NCBI GenBank assembly: GCA_965237485.1
Contig: CBDEFQ010000002.1
Span: forward strand, 1-42,262
Length of the DNA stretch: 42,262 bases
From: JAAELZ01 sp965237485
GTDB taxonomy: Bacteria > Pseudomonadota > Gammaproteobacteria > Arenicellales > Poriferihabitantaceae
Direction: 5' to 3'
Shown in pieces: positions 25,280 through 34,750 of the stretch (positions within the stretch are counted from its first letter, which is position 1; the number at the start of each line of letters is the position of its first letter). A program made the translations under genes and the position numbers. Under the pieces are notes generated by a model. It made no database searches, was not told the origin of the DNA, and saw only the letters and a list, made by a program, of their open reading frames with translations.

Positions 25280-25671
25280 CAGTTGAAGCGGGATACAAAA
25301 CCGAACAGCTTTGCTGCAATCCGATCAGTGGAAGCATCTGTTGGGTAAACGTAAATTGCCACCTGAGAAATTTCATTATTCTCAGTCGGTGAATATTCTG
25401 TTTCTATTCTCCACTCTCGCCCTCCCATCTCAGCTGTATTATTAGTTCCGCCTCCCGCAAGGTATTGCCGGTTTATATGCAAGTCTGCCATGTGATTACT
25501 GGCCACCCAAGAGGCAAGCATCTTATCCCCCAGACGATCAGCAACGTCTATACTTCGATACATTGATTTTGCTACAGCACCTAAGCCAACTGCAGCAATT
25601 GATAAGGCCACCATGACTTCAATTAGCGTAAAGCCGAGGCCAGTTCGAGGCTGTTTTAAGTTTTTACTCAT
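25279..25671 (-). CDS. gspI: Minor pseudopilin GspI
   Basis: Minor pseudopilin, 130 residues, expected to nucleate the pseudopilus with GspJ and GspK. The class III leader is GLG|FTLIEVMVALSIAAVGLGA, with the conserved Gly(-1), Phe(+1) and Glu(+5). The short globular part contains the family GGREWRIETEY-like strand. Its start overlaps the gspH stop by 8 bp. Confidence 0.9.
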   Translation of the reverse strand: MSKNLKQPRTGLGFTLIEVMVALSIAAVGLGAVAKSMYRSIDVADRLGDKMLASWVASNHMADLHINRQYLAGGGTNNTAEMGGREWRIETEYSPTENNEISQVAIYVYPTDASTDRIAAKLFGFVSRFN

Positions 25672-26332
25672 TCTTATTCTTTGGGTCTACGACAATGGCG
25701 TTTCCTAAGTCACCTAATTCTATAGATATACTTTCTTTACCCGATTGTAATGTTAGACGAAACGGTGCGATCAGGCCATTGGGTTCTAGGATAATCGTTT
25801 GGTTTAGGGCCACAGAATCGTCGTCGAATACATTCGGTGCTTTATCCAAGATACTAGAATTAAAAAGTTCTTCCAACATCTTTAACTCAACGCCTTGATT
25901 GCTTGGCTTTTTTTCTCTTTCTAAAAGGTTTAGATCAGCCGAAATATTTTCAGAAGAGTTTCTGGTGCGCATAAAACCATCTTTCTCATTTCCTTCGTTA
26001 GCACTGTTTCCAACATTTACTATCTGATAAGAGTTTTTAGAAGTGTCAAACTGCAATCCCATCAATTGGCCAGTCAATATCGCTTCATCTGAGCCGTGGT
26101 TGATTATTGCAGCTATTTTCCGTGCTTCCAATCGCAGTATTTTCCCGTCAGAAATTCCCAAATTCGCCACTAAAAAGCTAGTCGCGACCACCATTATAAA
26201 CACCGCAACCATGATTTCGATCAAGGTGAAACCGGTCTTCCTATTACCTAGGTGCACTTTGTTTAGGTCAAGTGAAGCATATCCTGCAGTTCGGCCATTT
26301 TTCCCCACCTTAAGGCTGAATTTTCTGACCAT
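25664..26332 (-). CDS. gspH: Minor pseudopilin GspH, long leader
   Basis: Minor pseudopilin, 222 residues. The processing site KTG|FTLIEIMVAVFIMVVAT is canonical, but about 34 residues precede it, against fewer than 15 in most GspH proteins. The only ATG is at 26332. A GTG at about codon 26 would give a normal leader but has no Shine-Dalgarno, so I keep the ATG. It lies 19 bp after the gspG stop. Confidence 0.88.
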   Translation of the reverse strand: MVRKFSLKVGKNGRTAGYASLDLNKVHLGNRKTGFTLIEIMVAVFIMVVATSFLVANLGISDGKILRLEARKIAAIINHGSDEAILTGQLMGLQFDTSKNSYQIVNVGNSANEGNEKDGFMRTRNSSENISADLNLLEREKKPSNQGVELKMLEELFNSSILDKAPNVFDDDSVALNQTIILEPNGLIAPFRLTLQSGKESISIELGDLGNAIVVDPKNKNE

Positions 26333-26351
26333 GTGAAACTAACAAACTGAC

Positions 26352-26744
26352 CTATTTGACTTCATCCAAGTTCCAATTGCCGATTTGCTGGCCAGTATCG
26401 CCTGCGCCACTAGACCAAACATCAAACTCTAAGTGAGAGCCAGCGCTCGAATATTGATACTCATTTCCCCATGGGTCTTTTGGCAACACATCTAAATAGC
26501 CTTTGCCACTTGAACCACCTGTCGTGAGTTCATTCAATGAATTTGGGTATTTGAAATTATCTAACTTAAACATTTTTATTGAACTCGAGAGTGCGCGAAC
26601 ATCACTTTTGGCCTTGGCTATAAAGGCTTGATCTTGACGATTGAGCACTTTTGGCAACACTATTGTGGCGAGCATACCGATAATTACCACCACGACCATA
26701 ATCTCAATAAGAGTAAAACCACTTTGTTTTTTCTGCTTATGCAT
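26352..26744 (-). CDS. gspG: Major pseudopilin GspG
   Basis: Main subunit of the type II pseudopilus, 130 residues. The leader QSG|FTLIEIMVVVVIIGMLA is perfect. The globular domain carries the DPWGNEYQY segment and ends IGNWNLDEVK. Between these the usual calcium-binding loop (GADG..GGEG..AD in many homologues) is shortened to SSGAGDTGQQ, so calcium binding may be weaker or lost. It is separated by 1 bp from gspF. Confidence 0.93.
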   Translation of the reverse strand: MHKQKKQSGFTLIEIMVVVVIIGMLATIVLPKVLNRQDQAFIAKAKSDVRALSSSIKMFKLDNFKYPNSLNELTTGGSSGKGYLDVLPKDPWGNEYQYSSAGSHLEFDVWSSGAGDTGQQIGNWNLDEVK

Positions 26745-26745
26745 A

Positions 26746-27963
26746 TCAACTGATTACCTGATTTAAATCAAAAATTGGCAATAAAATTGCCATTACTATT
26801 ACTAAAACGATGACGCCCATAATGAGGATCATCATCGGTTCAAACAAACTCACTACCACTGAGATACGTGATTCTGCTTCCCGCTCAAGGGAAGTGGCAG
26901 ATTTTTCTAACATCGTATCTAAACGACCACTAGTTTCACCACTTGCTACCATTTGAGTTAACAAAGCGGGGAAAAGTTTCCTTCGGCCTAAAGCGCGACT
27001 TAAGCTAGCACCCTGTTCAACCTCTTCAGAACTGGTTTTGAGGGCATCACGAATGACTAAGTTGCTAACCACCTCAGAACTACTCTTTATCGCCGAAATT
27101 AACGGCACCCCACTGCCAATTAGTATAGACAGTGTACGTGCCATTCTTGCAGTATTCAGGCTCTTTGAAAGCCGTTGAGTAAGCGGGAATTTTAGAATAA
27201 AGCGATGGTAAGCCATTTGCGGCCCTTCATAGCGCATCAGCACCGAAAACAGCACAATTAAGCCCACAATCGCGAGTAATAAGAAGTGCCCATAATTAAC
27301 AATAAAATCGCTAATGTTAATCATTACTCTAGTTAAATAAGGTAAGGTTTGCCCTGTATCATCAAACACTTTTACTACCTTTGGCACGACATACGCCATC
27401 AAGCCAACTACGATAAGAATCGCTACAATGGTTAGAATAACAGGATAGACCAGCGCGGTACTAATGCGTTGCTGCAAACCCTGACGTGCTTCGGTGTAGT
27501 CGGCCAAGCGCTCCAAAACACCTTCAAGGTAACCTGTCTGCTCGCCTGCCGCGACCGAAGCGATATATAATTCTGGAAACGCACGCGGAAATTGACGCAT
27601 GCCATCTGCTAAAGTTCCACCCTCCATCACCGAAGAACGCACCCCAGAAAAAATACTTTTTATAGAATGACGATCTGCCTGTTCAACTATTCCAGTTAAT
27701 GCTTGCTCAATAGGCATGCCTGAATCGAGTAAGGTAGCAAATTGGCGCGTTGAGACCGCTAATTCCATGGTGCTCATTTTTTGGCGTCGACCGCGGACAG
27801 CACCGCCTTTCTTTGCCGTATGTTCACTGACAGAAACAACTTCCAGCGGAGTTAAACCCTGCTCCCTTAATGACTGGCGTACTGCCTTGGCCGAATCTCC
27901 AGTTGCAACGCCCTTTTGCTTTTTGCCTTCGGGCGTTAAGGCAAAGTATTCATAAGCCGCCAC
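26746..27963 (-). CDS. gspF: Type II secretion inner-membrane platform protein GspF
   Basis: Polytopic platform protein, 405 residues, with two repeated cytoplasmic helical domains and three membrane helices (near 170-195, 220-245 and the C-terminus). The family segments are visible: STMELAVSTRQFATLLDSGMP in the first repeat and MARTLSILIGSGVPLISA in the second. The start is GTG at 27963, sharing one base with the gspE stop (TAGTG), so the two are translationally coupled. Confidence 0.95.
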   Translation of the reverse strand: MAAYEYFALTPEGKKQKGVATGDSAKAVRQSLREQGLTPLEVVSVSEHTAKKGGAVRGRRQKMSTMELAVSTRQFATLLDSGMPIEQALTGIVEQADRHSIKSIFSGVRSSVMEGGTLADGMRQFPRAFPELYIASVAAGEQTGYLEGVLERLADYTEARQGLQQRISTALVYPVILTIVAILIVVGLMAYVVPKVVKVFDDTGQTLPYLTRVMINISDFIVNYGHFLLLAIVGLIVLFSVLMRYEGPQMAYHRFILKFPLTQRLSKSLNTARMARTLSILIGSGVPLISAIKSSSEVVSNLVIRDALKTSSEEVEQGASLSRALGRRKLFPALLTQMVASGETSGRLDTMLEKSATSLEREAESRISVVVSLFEPMMILIMGVIVLVIVMAILLPIFDLNQVIS

Positions 27964-29537
27964 TATTGATCTCTGGTAACGCGCACAATCTCACTAACAG
28001 CAGTTTGGCCGCAAAGCACTAGCTTGGCGCCGTTGGCAAGCAAACTTGGCGAGGTTTTACGTACATGCTTAAGCATCTCATCCTCGCTTTCGCCGTCATG
28101 TATTTTTTTGCGCAATTCTTCGTCCATCTCTATCAATTCATAAATGCCTTTGCGGCCTTTAAATCCTGTATGGTCACAAGAATTACAGCCCCCTGCGCTA
28201 TAAATTGTCACTTCCTGCTTAGCGGAAAGGCCTAACAAAGCACGCTCTGAATCATTCGGTTCATCCGCAATTTTGCATTCTTCACACAAAGTACGCACTA
28301 AACGCTGCGCTATAACCCCAAGTACACTGGAGGCGATTAAGAAAGATTCAACGCCCATATCTACTAAACGTGTTACCGCGCCAACAGCCGTATTGGTATG
28401 TAAAGTTGATAATACTAAGTGGCCGGTTAAGCTGGCCTGAACCGCAATTTCAGCCGTTTCAAGATCACGTATCTCGCCAATAAGCACCACATCTGGATCT
28501 TGACGCAAAATCGATCGCAAACCGCGTGCAAAGGTTAGCCCTATTTTAGAATGGGTTTGCATCTGCCCTACCCCATCTAGGTCGTATTCAATAGGGTCTT
28601 CAACTGTTAGAACATTAAGAGACTGCCTATCCATCTCGCCTAATCCAGCGTACAAAGTAGTGGTTTTACCTGAACCTGTAGGGCCTGTAACCAATAAAAT
28701 ACCATGGGGTGACTGAATTAATCTGTCATACGCCGCATGGATTTCATTGTCCATTCCCAAATGGGATAATTGCAGTCTTGCGCCGTGCTTGTCTAATAGT
28801 CGCAGTACTACGCGCTCCCCATACTGGGTTGGCAAACAAGATACGCGAACATCGACTGGCCGATCACCAATGGTTAATGATATGCGCCCGTCTTGAGGCA
28901 GGCGCTTTTCAGCAATATCCAATTCTGCCATTACTTTTAAGCGCGACACCAGTGCGCTATGCAGTGCTCTTTGCGGTTCCACAACATCCTTCAATATGCC
29001 ATCACGGCGAAAGCGCACCAAGGAGCGTTTTTCAAACACCTCGAGGTGTATATCTGAAACATCTTCACGAATGGCTTGGGTTAGCAAAGCATTGATTAGC
29101 TTAACCACTGGCGCATCGTCCGCGGCTTCGAGTAAATCAGTAGAAGTGGGTAATTCAGTGGCTAATAAACTCAAATCAAGTTCATCAGATATATCGTCCA
29201 CCATCTGGGTTGCGGCAGAATGCCCCTTCTCATGGGCGTGGCGCAAAACAGAATCAAATTCAGATACCGCTAGTGGATGAAACTGCAGTGGCGTATTTAC
29301 GCGTCGCCTTAGCTCTGAATAGATTTCAAAGGGCGGTTTTTCGACACAAATAACGTGAGTAACGCCCTCATCTGCACGAGCGGTAAGCACTTGGTGCCGC
29401 TTTGCGAATGAATACGGCAGCAAGCCTGAGACCGGTGGCTGTAAATGATCAATCCAATCTTTGGCTGTCAGCCAAGCGGTCGGATCAACGCTTGTTGGAG
29501 CAGCTGCGCTTTGAGAGTCTGGTAATAATTCTGCCAC
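27963..29537 (-). CDS. gspE: Type II secretion ATPase GspE
   Basis: Cytoplasmic hexameric ATPase that drives pseudopilus growth. The core has Walker A GPTGSGKT, the Asp/His boxes, Walker B in DPDVVLIGEIRD, and SLTGHLVLSTLHTN. A tetracysteine zinc motif (CEEC and CNSC) follows near the C-terminus. I chose the GTG at 29537, since AGGGA lies six bases before it; the next upstream start is a TTG at 29558 without a ribosome site. This gives about 524 residues. It shares one base with gspF and lies 57 bp after the gspD stop. Confidence 0.94.
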   Translation of the reverse strand: MAELLPDSQSAAAPTSVDPTAWLTAKDWIDHLQPPVSGLLPYSFAKRHQVLTARADEGVTHVICVEKPPFEIYSELRRRVNTPLQFHPLAVSEFDSVLRHAHEKGHSAATQMVDDISDELDLSLLATELPTSTDLLEAADDAPVVKLINALLTQAIREDVSDIHLEVFEKRSLVRFRRDGILKDVVEPQRALHSALVSRLKVMAELDIAEKRLPQDGRISLTIGDRPVDVRVSCLPTQYGERVVLRLLDKHGARLQLSHLGMDNEIHAAYDRLIQSPHGILLVTGPTGSGKTTTLYAGLGEMDRQSLNVLTVEDPIEYDLDGVGQMQTHSKIGLTFARGLRSILRQDPDVVLIGEIRDLETAEIAVQASLTGHLVLSTLHTNTAVGAVTRLVDMGVESFLIASSVLGVIAQRLVRTLCEECKIADEPNDSERALLGLSAKQEVTIYSAGGCNSCDHTGFKGRKGIYELIEMDEELRKKIHDGESEDEMLKHVRKTSPSLLANGAKLVLCGQTAVSEIVRVTRDQ

Positions 29538-29594
29538 TTTTAATCCCTGCCGCCACAACTTAGATTGGCCAAATAACGCATATTAATCAGCTCG

Positions 29595-31760
29595 TTACTT
29601 ATTTCTATGACTATTGTTAGTACTCCAATCAAATTCTCGAAGCACAGGTGGGTCCTTTTTAAGCAACTTGCGCGTATCAGGCAAGCTTTCCGCTTCTTCG
29701 GTACGAATATACTCGTAACGATCCCGAGTTAGCATATCTAACTCGTCTGGGGTACGTATGATTGTCGGACGTATAAAAACCATTAGATTGGTCTTACTAT
29801 TGGTTTTGGTCTTTTTGCGAAAAACCGACCCGATTAGTGGCAAGTCACCTAGTATTGGAATGCGTTCGTAAGTATCTTTTACGTCATTGCGAATTAACCC
29901 ACCAATAACAATTATTTGACCATCATCCACTAATACTTTGGCCTTAATCGTACGCTTATCTGTGATCAAATCAGCCGCACCTGAAACAGTGGTTGGCGAA
30001 ACGCTGGATATTTCTTGCTCAATTTCTAAGTGGATCGCCCCGCCTTCGTTAATTTGAGGTGTAATCTTAAGTGCTAAACCCACTTCTTTACGCTCAATAG
30101 TTTGGAAAGGGTTCACCGTAGACGTAACGTTGCCATCGCTATCTGTGGTCGTAGTACTATTAGTGTTATTGGTAAACTGTCCGGTCACAAAGGGTACTTC
30201 TTGCCCTACGACTATCTCAGCTGTTTCGTTATCTAGCGTCAACATGCTAGGGGTAGATATAATATTCGAATTACTGTCATCACGCAGTGCATTGAGCACC
30301 AAATTCAAGTCGGGGACGACGTCGCCGGCTAAATTTCTCACATACTTATTGACAAAGCCTAGGTTAAACCCGCCGGTGCTATCTGAAAAGGTGTTGTTAG
30401 ATTTCGAGAATTCCTGGTTGTCATTATTGCGATAGGTGCCAGTCCAATCCACCCCAATGCGAGCGCCATCTTCTTCAGACACTTCGGCGATGATCGCTTC
30501 AACGAACACCTGAGAACGGCGAATGTCTAACTGGTCAATAACGCCAATCAAATCGTTATAGTCTTCCTCTTCTGCATTAATAATCAGTGAATTGCCAATT
30601 TCATCGGCTTGTACAGATATCTTCGCGGTCGGTGCTGCAGAAGCATCGCCCGTTTGGGCTTGTTTATCTTGAACTATGCCATTCAATATCGTGACCAAAT
30701 CTTTAGCTTGGGCGTATTTAAGATAACGCACGTGCACATTGCCCTTTGCTGGGCGATCCACGTCAAGCTGATCAATCAATGCGGCTAAGACAGGGAAGTC
30801 TTTTTCAGGTGCTCGTACAATTAAGGCATTCAAACCTTCGTCCACTTGCACCAAAGTTTGCTGCACTGGCAGGCCTTTAGCTGCATCATCCGAAGTAAGG
30901 GTGCCAGCTAATTGACTAATCAGTTGCGCCAACGAAGTTGCATTGGCGTGCTTTAGATAGATAACTCTAATCTCTTGCCCTTGTTGCTCCTGATCCATGC
31001 GTTGAATCAGCGAAAGTATCCGGCGTATGTTATTGGCGCGGTCAGTTAGTATTAAGGTATTGCTACCAGCGTGCGGGGCAATATGCGCTGTGGGCGGTAA
31101 AAGTGGTCGTAAAATCGGCAACAACTCGTTTACCGAAGCATGATCTAGGGTAACGATGTACGTAACTTCTTGCTCATTATAGGGCAGGTCTTCGTCTGTA
31201 ATTGTAGGCGTAGGATTTTGCTTGACTAGATTACCCGGAATAATTTTGATCAAATTCCCCGAAGGAATGGCGGCAAAATTATAAGTCGCTAGAACTGCTA
31301 AAAAGATATCGTAGAGTGTGTCTGCTGGAACCGGACTTCCTGAAACCAAAGTAACCTTACCTTTGACTCGTGGATCAACGATAAAGTTTTTGCCGGTGGT
31401 TTTTGCGACTAAACTCACCAACGCAGCAATATCTGCATCCTGAAAATTGAGGGTGATTTCTGATTGGTCCTCCGAGAGAAGTACCTCATCCTCACCACTA
31501 CCAACCGTACCGGTTTTTTTTGAACCAAATGGATTGGTGTTAGCTTGTGCAACTAGGTTTTCAAAAGCGCGGTCAATATCAAACTGCCGGATTGATTCAT
31601 CCGCCAAAGTGGCTTGCTCAACCACCAAATCAATAGTGCCGAGCAAATCATCTTCAAAGTAAACCCCCTCATTTGATTGATCTGATTGGGCATTCGCTAA
31701 TGGCCCCAAAACCGTACCGAAAATAAGCGCAGCACAACCGAGAATTAGTCGACGAATCAT
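29595..31760 (-). CDS. gspD: Type II secretion outer-membrane secretin GspD
   Basis: Forms the outer-membrane secretin ring. From the ATG at 31760 the protein has about 721 residues. A Sec signal peptide (RRLILGCAALIFGTVLG...ANA) leads, N0 to N3 periplasmic domains follow (ITLNFQDADIAALVSLVAKT marks N0), and the secretin barrel has the signature VPFVTGQF and GGLIRNDVKDTYERIPILGDLP. A TTG at 31808 would add 16 residues without a better ribosome site. A polar tail with no S-domain signature follows the barrel. It is the first gene of the operon; no gspC lies upstream. Confidence 0.95.
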   Translation of the reverse strand: MIRRLILGCAALIFGTVLGPLANAQSDQSNEGVYFEDDLLGTIDLVVEQATLADESIRQFDIDRAFENLVAQANTNPFGSKKTGTVGSGEDEVLLSEDQSEITLNFQDADIAALVSLVAKTTGKNFIVDPRVKGKVTLVSGSPVPADTLYDIFLAVLATYNFAAIPSGNLIKIIPGNLVKQNPTPTITDEDLPYNEQEVTYIVTLDHASVNELLPILRPLLPPTAHIAPHAGSNTLILTDRANNIRRILSLIQRMDQEQQGQEIRVIYLKHANATSLAQLISQLAGTLTSDDAAKGLPVQQTLVQVDEGLNALIVRAPEKDFPVLAALIDQLDVDRPAKGNVHVRYLKYAQAKDLVTILNGIVQDKQAQTGDASAAPTAKISVQADEIGNSLIINAEEEDYNDLIGVIDQLDIRRSQVFVEAIIAEVSEEDGARIGVDWTGTYRNNDNQEFSKSNNTFSDSTGGFNLGFVNKYVRNLAGDVVPDLNLVLNALRDDSNSNIISTPSMLTLDNETAEIVVGQEVPFVTGQFTNNTNSTTTTDSDGNVTSTVNPFQTIERKEVGLALKITPQINEGGAIHLEIEQEISSVSPTTVSGAADLITDKRTIKAKVLVDDGQIIVIGGLIRNDVKDTYERIPILGDLPLIGSVFRKKTKTNSKTNLMVFIRPTIIRTPDELDMLTRDRYEYIRTEEAESLPDTRKLLKKDPPVLREFDWSTNNSHRNK

Positions 31761-31912
31761 TAATAAATTGCTTTTGTAAAGGGGAACTATGCTCCCAGTG
31801 AGGGCCAACTTTGCATATTAGTTAAGTATGGCATAAATAGACTTTATTCTGCACACATTATCTAACGTAAACTGTGGATTCATTCTGCAGTTTTCAGCAC
31901 TGGTACAGGTAG

Positions 31913-33232
31913 TTACGACAAGCTCTCTACCCTAAATGAGGTAGCCCCATTTAGCACGCTGTCCAAAGCTTCAATTTTGCTCAGCGCAGCTACAAACTTA
32001 CCTTCTCGTGTTTGCTCTGTCAGGATGATCGCCGTGACCGTGCCAGTTGCGGATTTATTGCCTGGATCTCCTTTTTGCAGCAGCGAACTAATATTTATGT
32101 CTGCTTCTGCCAAAATATCGGTGATCTCCGCCAGCACGCCCGTTTTGTCTTTTAACTCCAAACGTAGATAATAAGCCGTTTGCACACAGTCCATCTTTAC
32201 TGGTTCGATACTTGCTAAGGCATCTGGCTGAAAAGCCAAATGCGGCACGCGGTTATTCGGGTCTGCGGTAAATACTCTAACCACATCCAATATATCCGCC
32301 ACCACTGCAGAAGCCGTAGGTTCAGCGCCCGCGCCCGCACCATAATGCAGGGTAGAGCCAACTGCATCGCCTTTAACCACGACCGCGTTCATCACGCCGT
32401 TGACATTGGCTATCAATTGACTGCTCGGTACTAAAGTAGGATGCACTCTTAGCTCTAAACCGAGCTCAGTGCGCCGCGCAATACCCAGGTGCTTTATGCG
32501 ATAGCCAAACTCTTTGGCGTACAACACATCTTTATGCGTTACTTGGGTAATACCTTGCGTATAAACCGTGTCAAACTGAAGCGGCACTCCATAGGCTATT
32601 GAGGCCAATATGGTTAACTTATGCGCAGCATCGATACCTTCAATATCAAAAGTCGGATCGGCCTCTGCATAACCCAAATCTTGTGCGTCTTTTAACACAC
32701 TGGCAAAGTCAACGCCCGGCTGTTCTAGCTCGGTGAGAATATAATTTGACGTGCCATTGATAATGCCAGCAAGCCATTCAATCCGATTTCCAGCAAGACC
32801 TTCTCGAATCGCCTTAATGATTGATATCCCGCCTGCCACGGCCGCTTCAAACGCCACCATTACGCCTTTTTGATGTGCTGCTGCAAAAATCTCATTGCCG
32901 TGGTGTGCGATCAGAGCCTTGTTGGCAGTAACCACATGCTTGCCATTGGTGATGGCCTGCAAAATCAATTCTTTGGCCAATGTCTCACCGCCAATCAGTT
33001 CAACAACCACATCGATTTCAGGGTTGTTAACAACTGCATAAGGATCACTTACCAGCTCCAGCGTCGTAAGGTCACAATCTCGTGGCTTGGACAGGTCTTT
33101 TACTGCAGCTTGTACCACCTGTATTTCTCTACCCGCGCGACGGCAAATTTCATCTGAATTACGATTAAGCACAGTGACCGTGCCTGAACCCACCGTACCC
33201 AAACCGATTAGACCTACTTTAATTGCGTCCAA
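31913..33232 (-). CDS. hom: Homoserine dehydrogenase with C-terminal ACT domain
   Basis: Reduces aspartate semialdehyde to homoserine on the route to threonine and methionine; cytoplasmic, 439 residues. The N-terminal Rossmann motif GLIGLGTVGSG is at about 7-17. The catalytic region is NGTSNYILTELEQ...AYAEADPTFDIEGIDAAHK-like, and the ACT domain (LRLELKDKTGVLAEITDIL) near 350-430 gives feedback control. The length is normal for the monofunctional enzyme. It lies about 150 bp from gspD on the same strand; no thrB or thrC is next to it. Confidence 0.96.
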   Translation of the reverse strand: MDAIKVGLIGLGTVGSGTVTVLNRNSDEICRRAGREIQVVQAAVKDLSKPRDCDLTTLELVSDPYAVVNNPEIDVVVELIGGETLAKELILQAITNGKHVVTANKALIAHHGNEIFAAAHQKGVMVAFEAAVAGGISIIKAIREGLAGNRIEWLAGIINGTSNYILTELEQPGVDFASVLKDAQDLGYAEADPTFDIEGIDAAHKLTILASIAYGVPLQFDTVYTQGITQVTHKDVLYAKEFGYRIKHLGIARRTELGLELRVHPTLVPSSQLIANVNGVMNAVVVKGDAVGSTLHYGAGAGAEPTASAVVADILDVVRVFTADPNNRVPHLAFQPDALASIEPVKMDCVQTAYYLRLELKDKTGVLAEITDILAEADINISSLLQKGDPGNKSATGTVTAIILTEQTREGKFVAALSKIEALDSVLNGATSFRVESLS

Positions 33233-33376
33233 CTCTCACCTCATATGATGATTTAACAAAGCGCTGTTTACGCGCATTACGCACTCCTAAAATTTTTAGG
33301 CCAAAAGATCGTGCTAGTGTAGTGCCGACTCTGGTGACTGGTTACAATCGCTTAGATTAGTAACAACAAAGCACCA

Positions 33377-33742
33377 ATGAAACTGCAACTCAATAATAAC
33401 GAATCAATCAATCTTGTAAAATCGTATCGTCACCACCAAATAAATATCGGCGAAAGCCGATTTTTAAGCGCGGTGATTGTAACACCAGAGGCTATACACG
33501 ACCTCAAATTAAGTACCATTTCAGAGCTAACTGGCGCTCATTTTGACATTCTATTAGACCTCAAACCAGAGTTGGTGGTTTTGGGCACAGGTATCACTCA
33601 AGTTTTTCCAGACTTGGCAATTGCCAGAGGCTTGGTTAACCAGCAAATTGGCTTAGAAGTGATGGATTCGAGCGCCGCCTGCCGCACATACAATGTGTTG
33701 GCCGGCGATGGCCGCAAGGTTGCCGCTTTGTTGTTCCCTTAA
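33377..33742 (+). CDS. Mth938/DUF498-domain protein
   Basis: A 121-residue protein of the small Mth938 fold, related to mitochondrial NDUFAF3. Visible are the LDLKPELVVLGTG and GLEVMDSSAACRTYNVLAGDGRKVAALL segments, the latter holding the conserved T-N-L/V region. The function in bacteria is unsettled; links to complex assembly or secretion have been suggested for relatives. It is single, convergent with sppA (20 bp apart) and divergent from hom. Confidence 0.85.
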   Translation: MKLQLNNNESINLVKSYRHHQINIGESRFLSAVIVTPEAIHDLKLSTISELTGAHFDILLDLKPELVVLGTGITQVFPDLAIARGLVNQQIGLEVMDSSAACRTYNVLAGDGRKVAALLFP

Positions 33743-33761
33743 TTTATATTTTTGCAAAGCC

Positions 33762-34739
33762 TTATTGAAAGCCAAACCGTCCAGCTGCAAGCATACGGGA
33801 GACGGCGGAACTTAAGCCAATCCCTATCTGCCCAGATAACTCCTCAAGTAAACTGGGTGCGGGCGTGTAATCGTACTTTTCGTCCACTCCAATTAAATCA
33901 CGGCTTGCACTATCCACATCACCAATATAATCAACTAAGCCTAAACTAAGCGCCTTAGAACCATTCCAAAACAAACCGCTAAATATAGTCTCGTCATCAG
34001 CTAAACGTTCACCTCGACCTCGCTTAACCGCATCAATAAACTGCTGGTGCACCTGGTCCACTACTGATTGCATATACGCACGCTCACTCGCCTCTTCTGG
34101 CATAAACGGGTCGAGCATTGCCTTATTTGTACCCGCGGTAATCAAGCGTCGCTCAACTCCCAGTTTTTGCATTGCTTCTACCGCACCAAAGCCATTTACC
34201 ACCACACCAATGGAACCCACTAAACTGGCTTTAGCGCTGACAATCTCATCTGCCGCGCAAGCAATATAATAGGCCGCGGAGGCCCCAAGATCATCAATAA
34301 CAGCAACGACTTTTTTCTCAGGATATTCTTCCTTGAGCAGCATTATTTCATTGTAAATCCGCTCAGCCTGCACCGGACTGCCCCCAGGGCTATTAATTTG
34401 TAATATCACGCCCTTTGATTTGCTGGCTGAAAATGCATCCCTGAGCGTTGGATTTATAAACTCTGCATCAATCTCTGCACCGGGCATCACCAAGCCTTGC
34501 ATCTTAACCACCGCAGCATGCGCGGTTGTCGGTATGGGTGACATCTTTTTTTGCAATAAAGACGGCACCACAACGACTGCAAGTACCATAGCCAACATGA
34601 CCAAGCGGCTAAAAATTTTAAAGCGCCGGTTACGCCTATTCTCATTCAATAATTCTTTGCCCAAAAGGGTAAATGCTGCGAGTTGCGCATTCGAATCAGG
34701 TGCTGCACTTTGGTCGCTAGACGGGTAATCTTTAATCAT
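33762..34739 (-). CDS. sppA: Signal peptide peptidase SppA, S49 family
   Basis: Inner-membrane serine protease that removes cleaved signal peptides, 325 residues, the short (67K-half) type. One N-terminal membrane helix (MLAMVLAVVVVPSLL at about 48-62) anchors it. The catalytic Ser lies in LGASAAYYIA, and the general-base Lys in SAKASLVGSIGVV. The INSPGGSP segment shapes the oxyanion region. It lies 11 bp after the Rieske gene, in the run pip, rluC, Rieske, sppA. Confidence 0.93.
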   Translation of the reverse strand: MIKDYPSSDQSAAPDSNAQLAAFTLLGKELLNENRRNRRFKIFSRLVMLAMVLAVVVVPSLLQKKMSPIPTTAHAAVVKMQGLVMPGAEIDAEFINPTLRDAFSASKSKGVILQINSPGGSPVQAERIYNEIMLLKEEYPEKKVVAVIDDLGASAAYYIACAADEIVSAKASLVGSIGVVVNGFGAVEAMQKLGVERRLITAGTNKAMLDPFMPEEASERAYMQSVVDQVHQQFIDAVKRGRGERLADDETIFSGLFWNGSKALSLGLVDYIGDVDSASRDLIGVDEKYDYTPAPSLLEELSGQIGIGLSSAVSRMLAAGRFGFQ

Positions 34740-34750
34740 ATTTATATTGC

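Noticed and set aside
31761..31808. TTG start for gspD adding 16 residues
   Set aside because: The ATG at 31760 directly begins a standard signal peptide and the extension is not family-like.
31809..31912. Rho-independent terminator between gspD and hom
   Set aside because: AAACTG...CAGTTT can form a short stem, but no U-tract follows on the minus strand.
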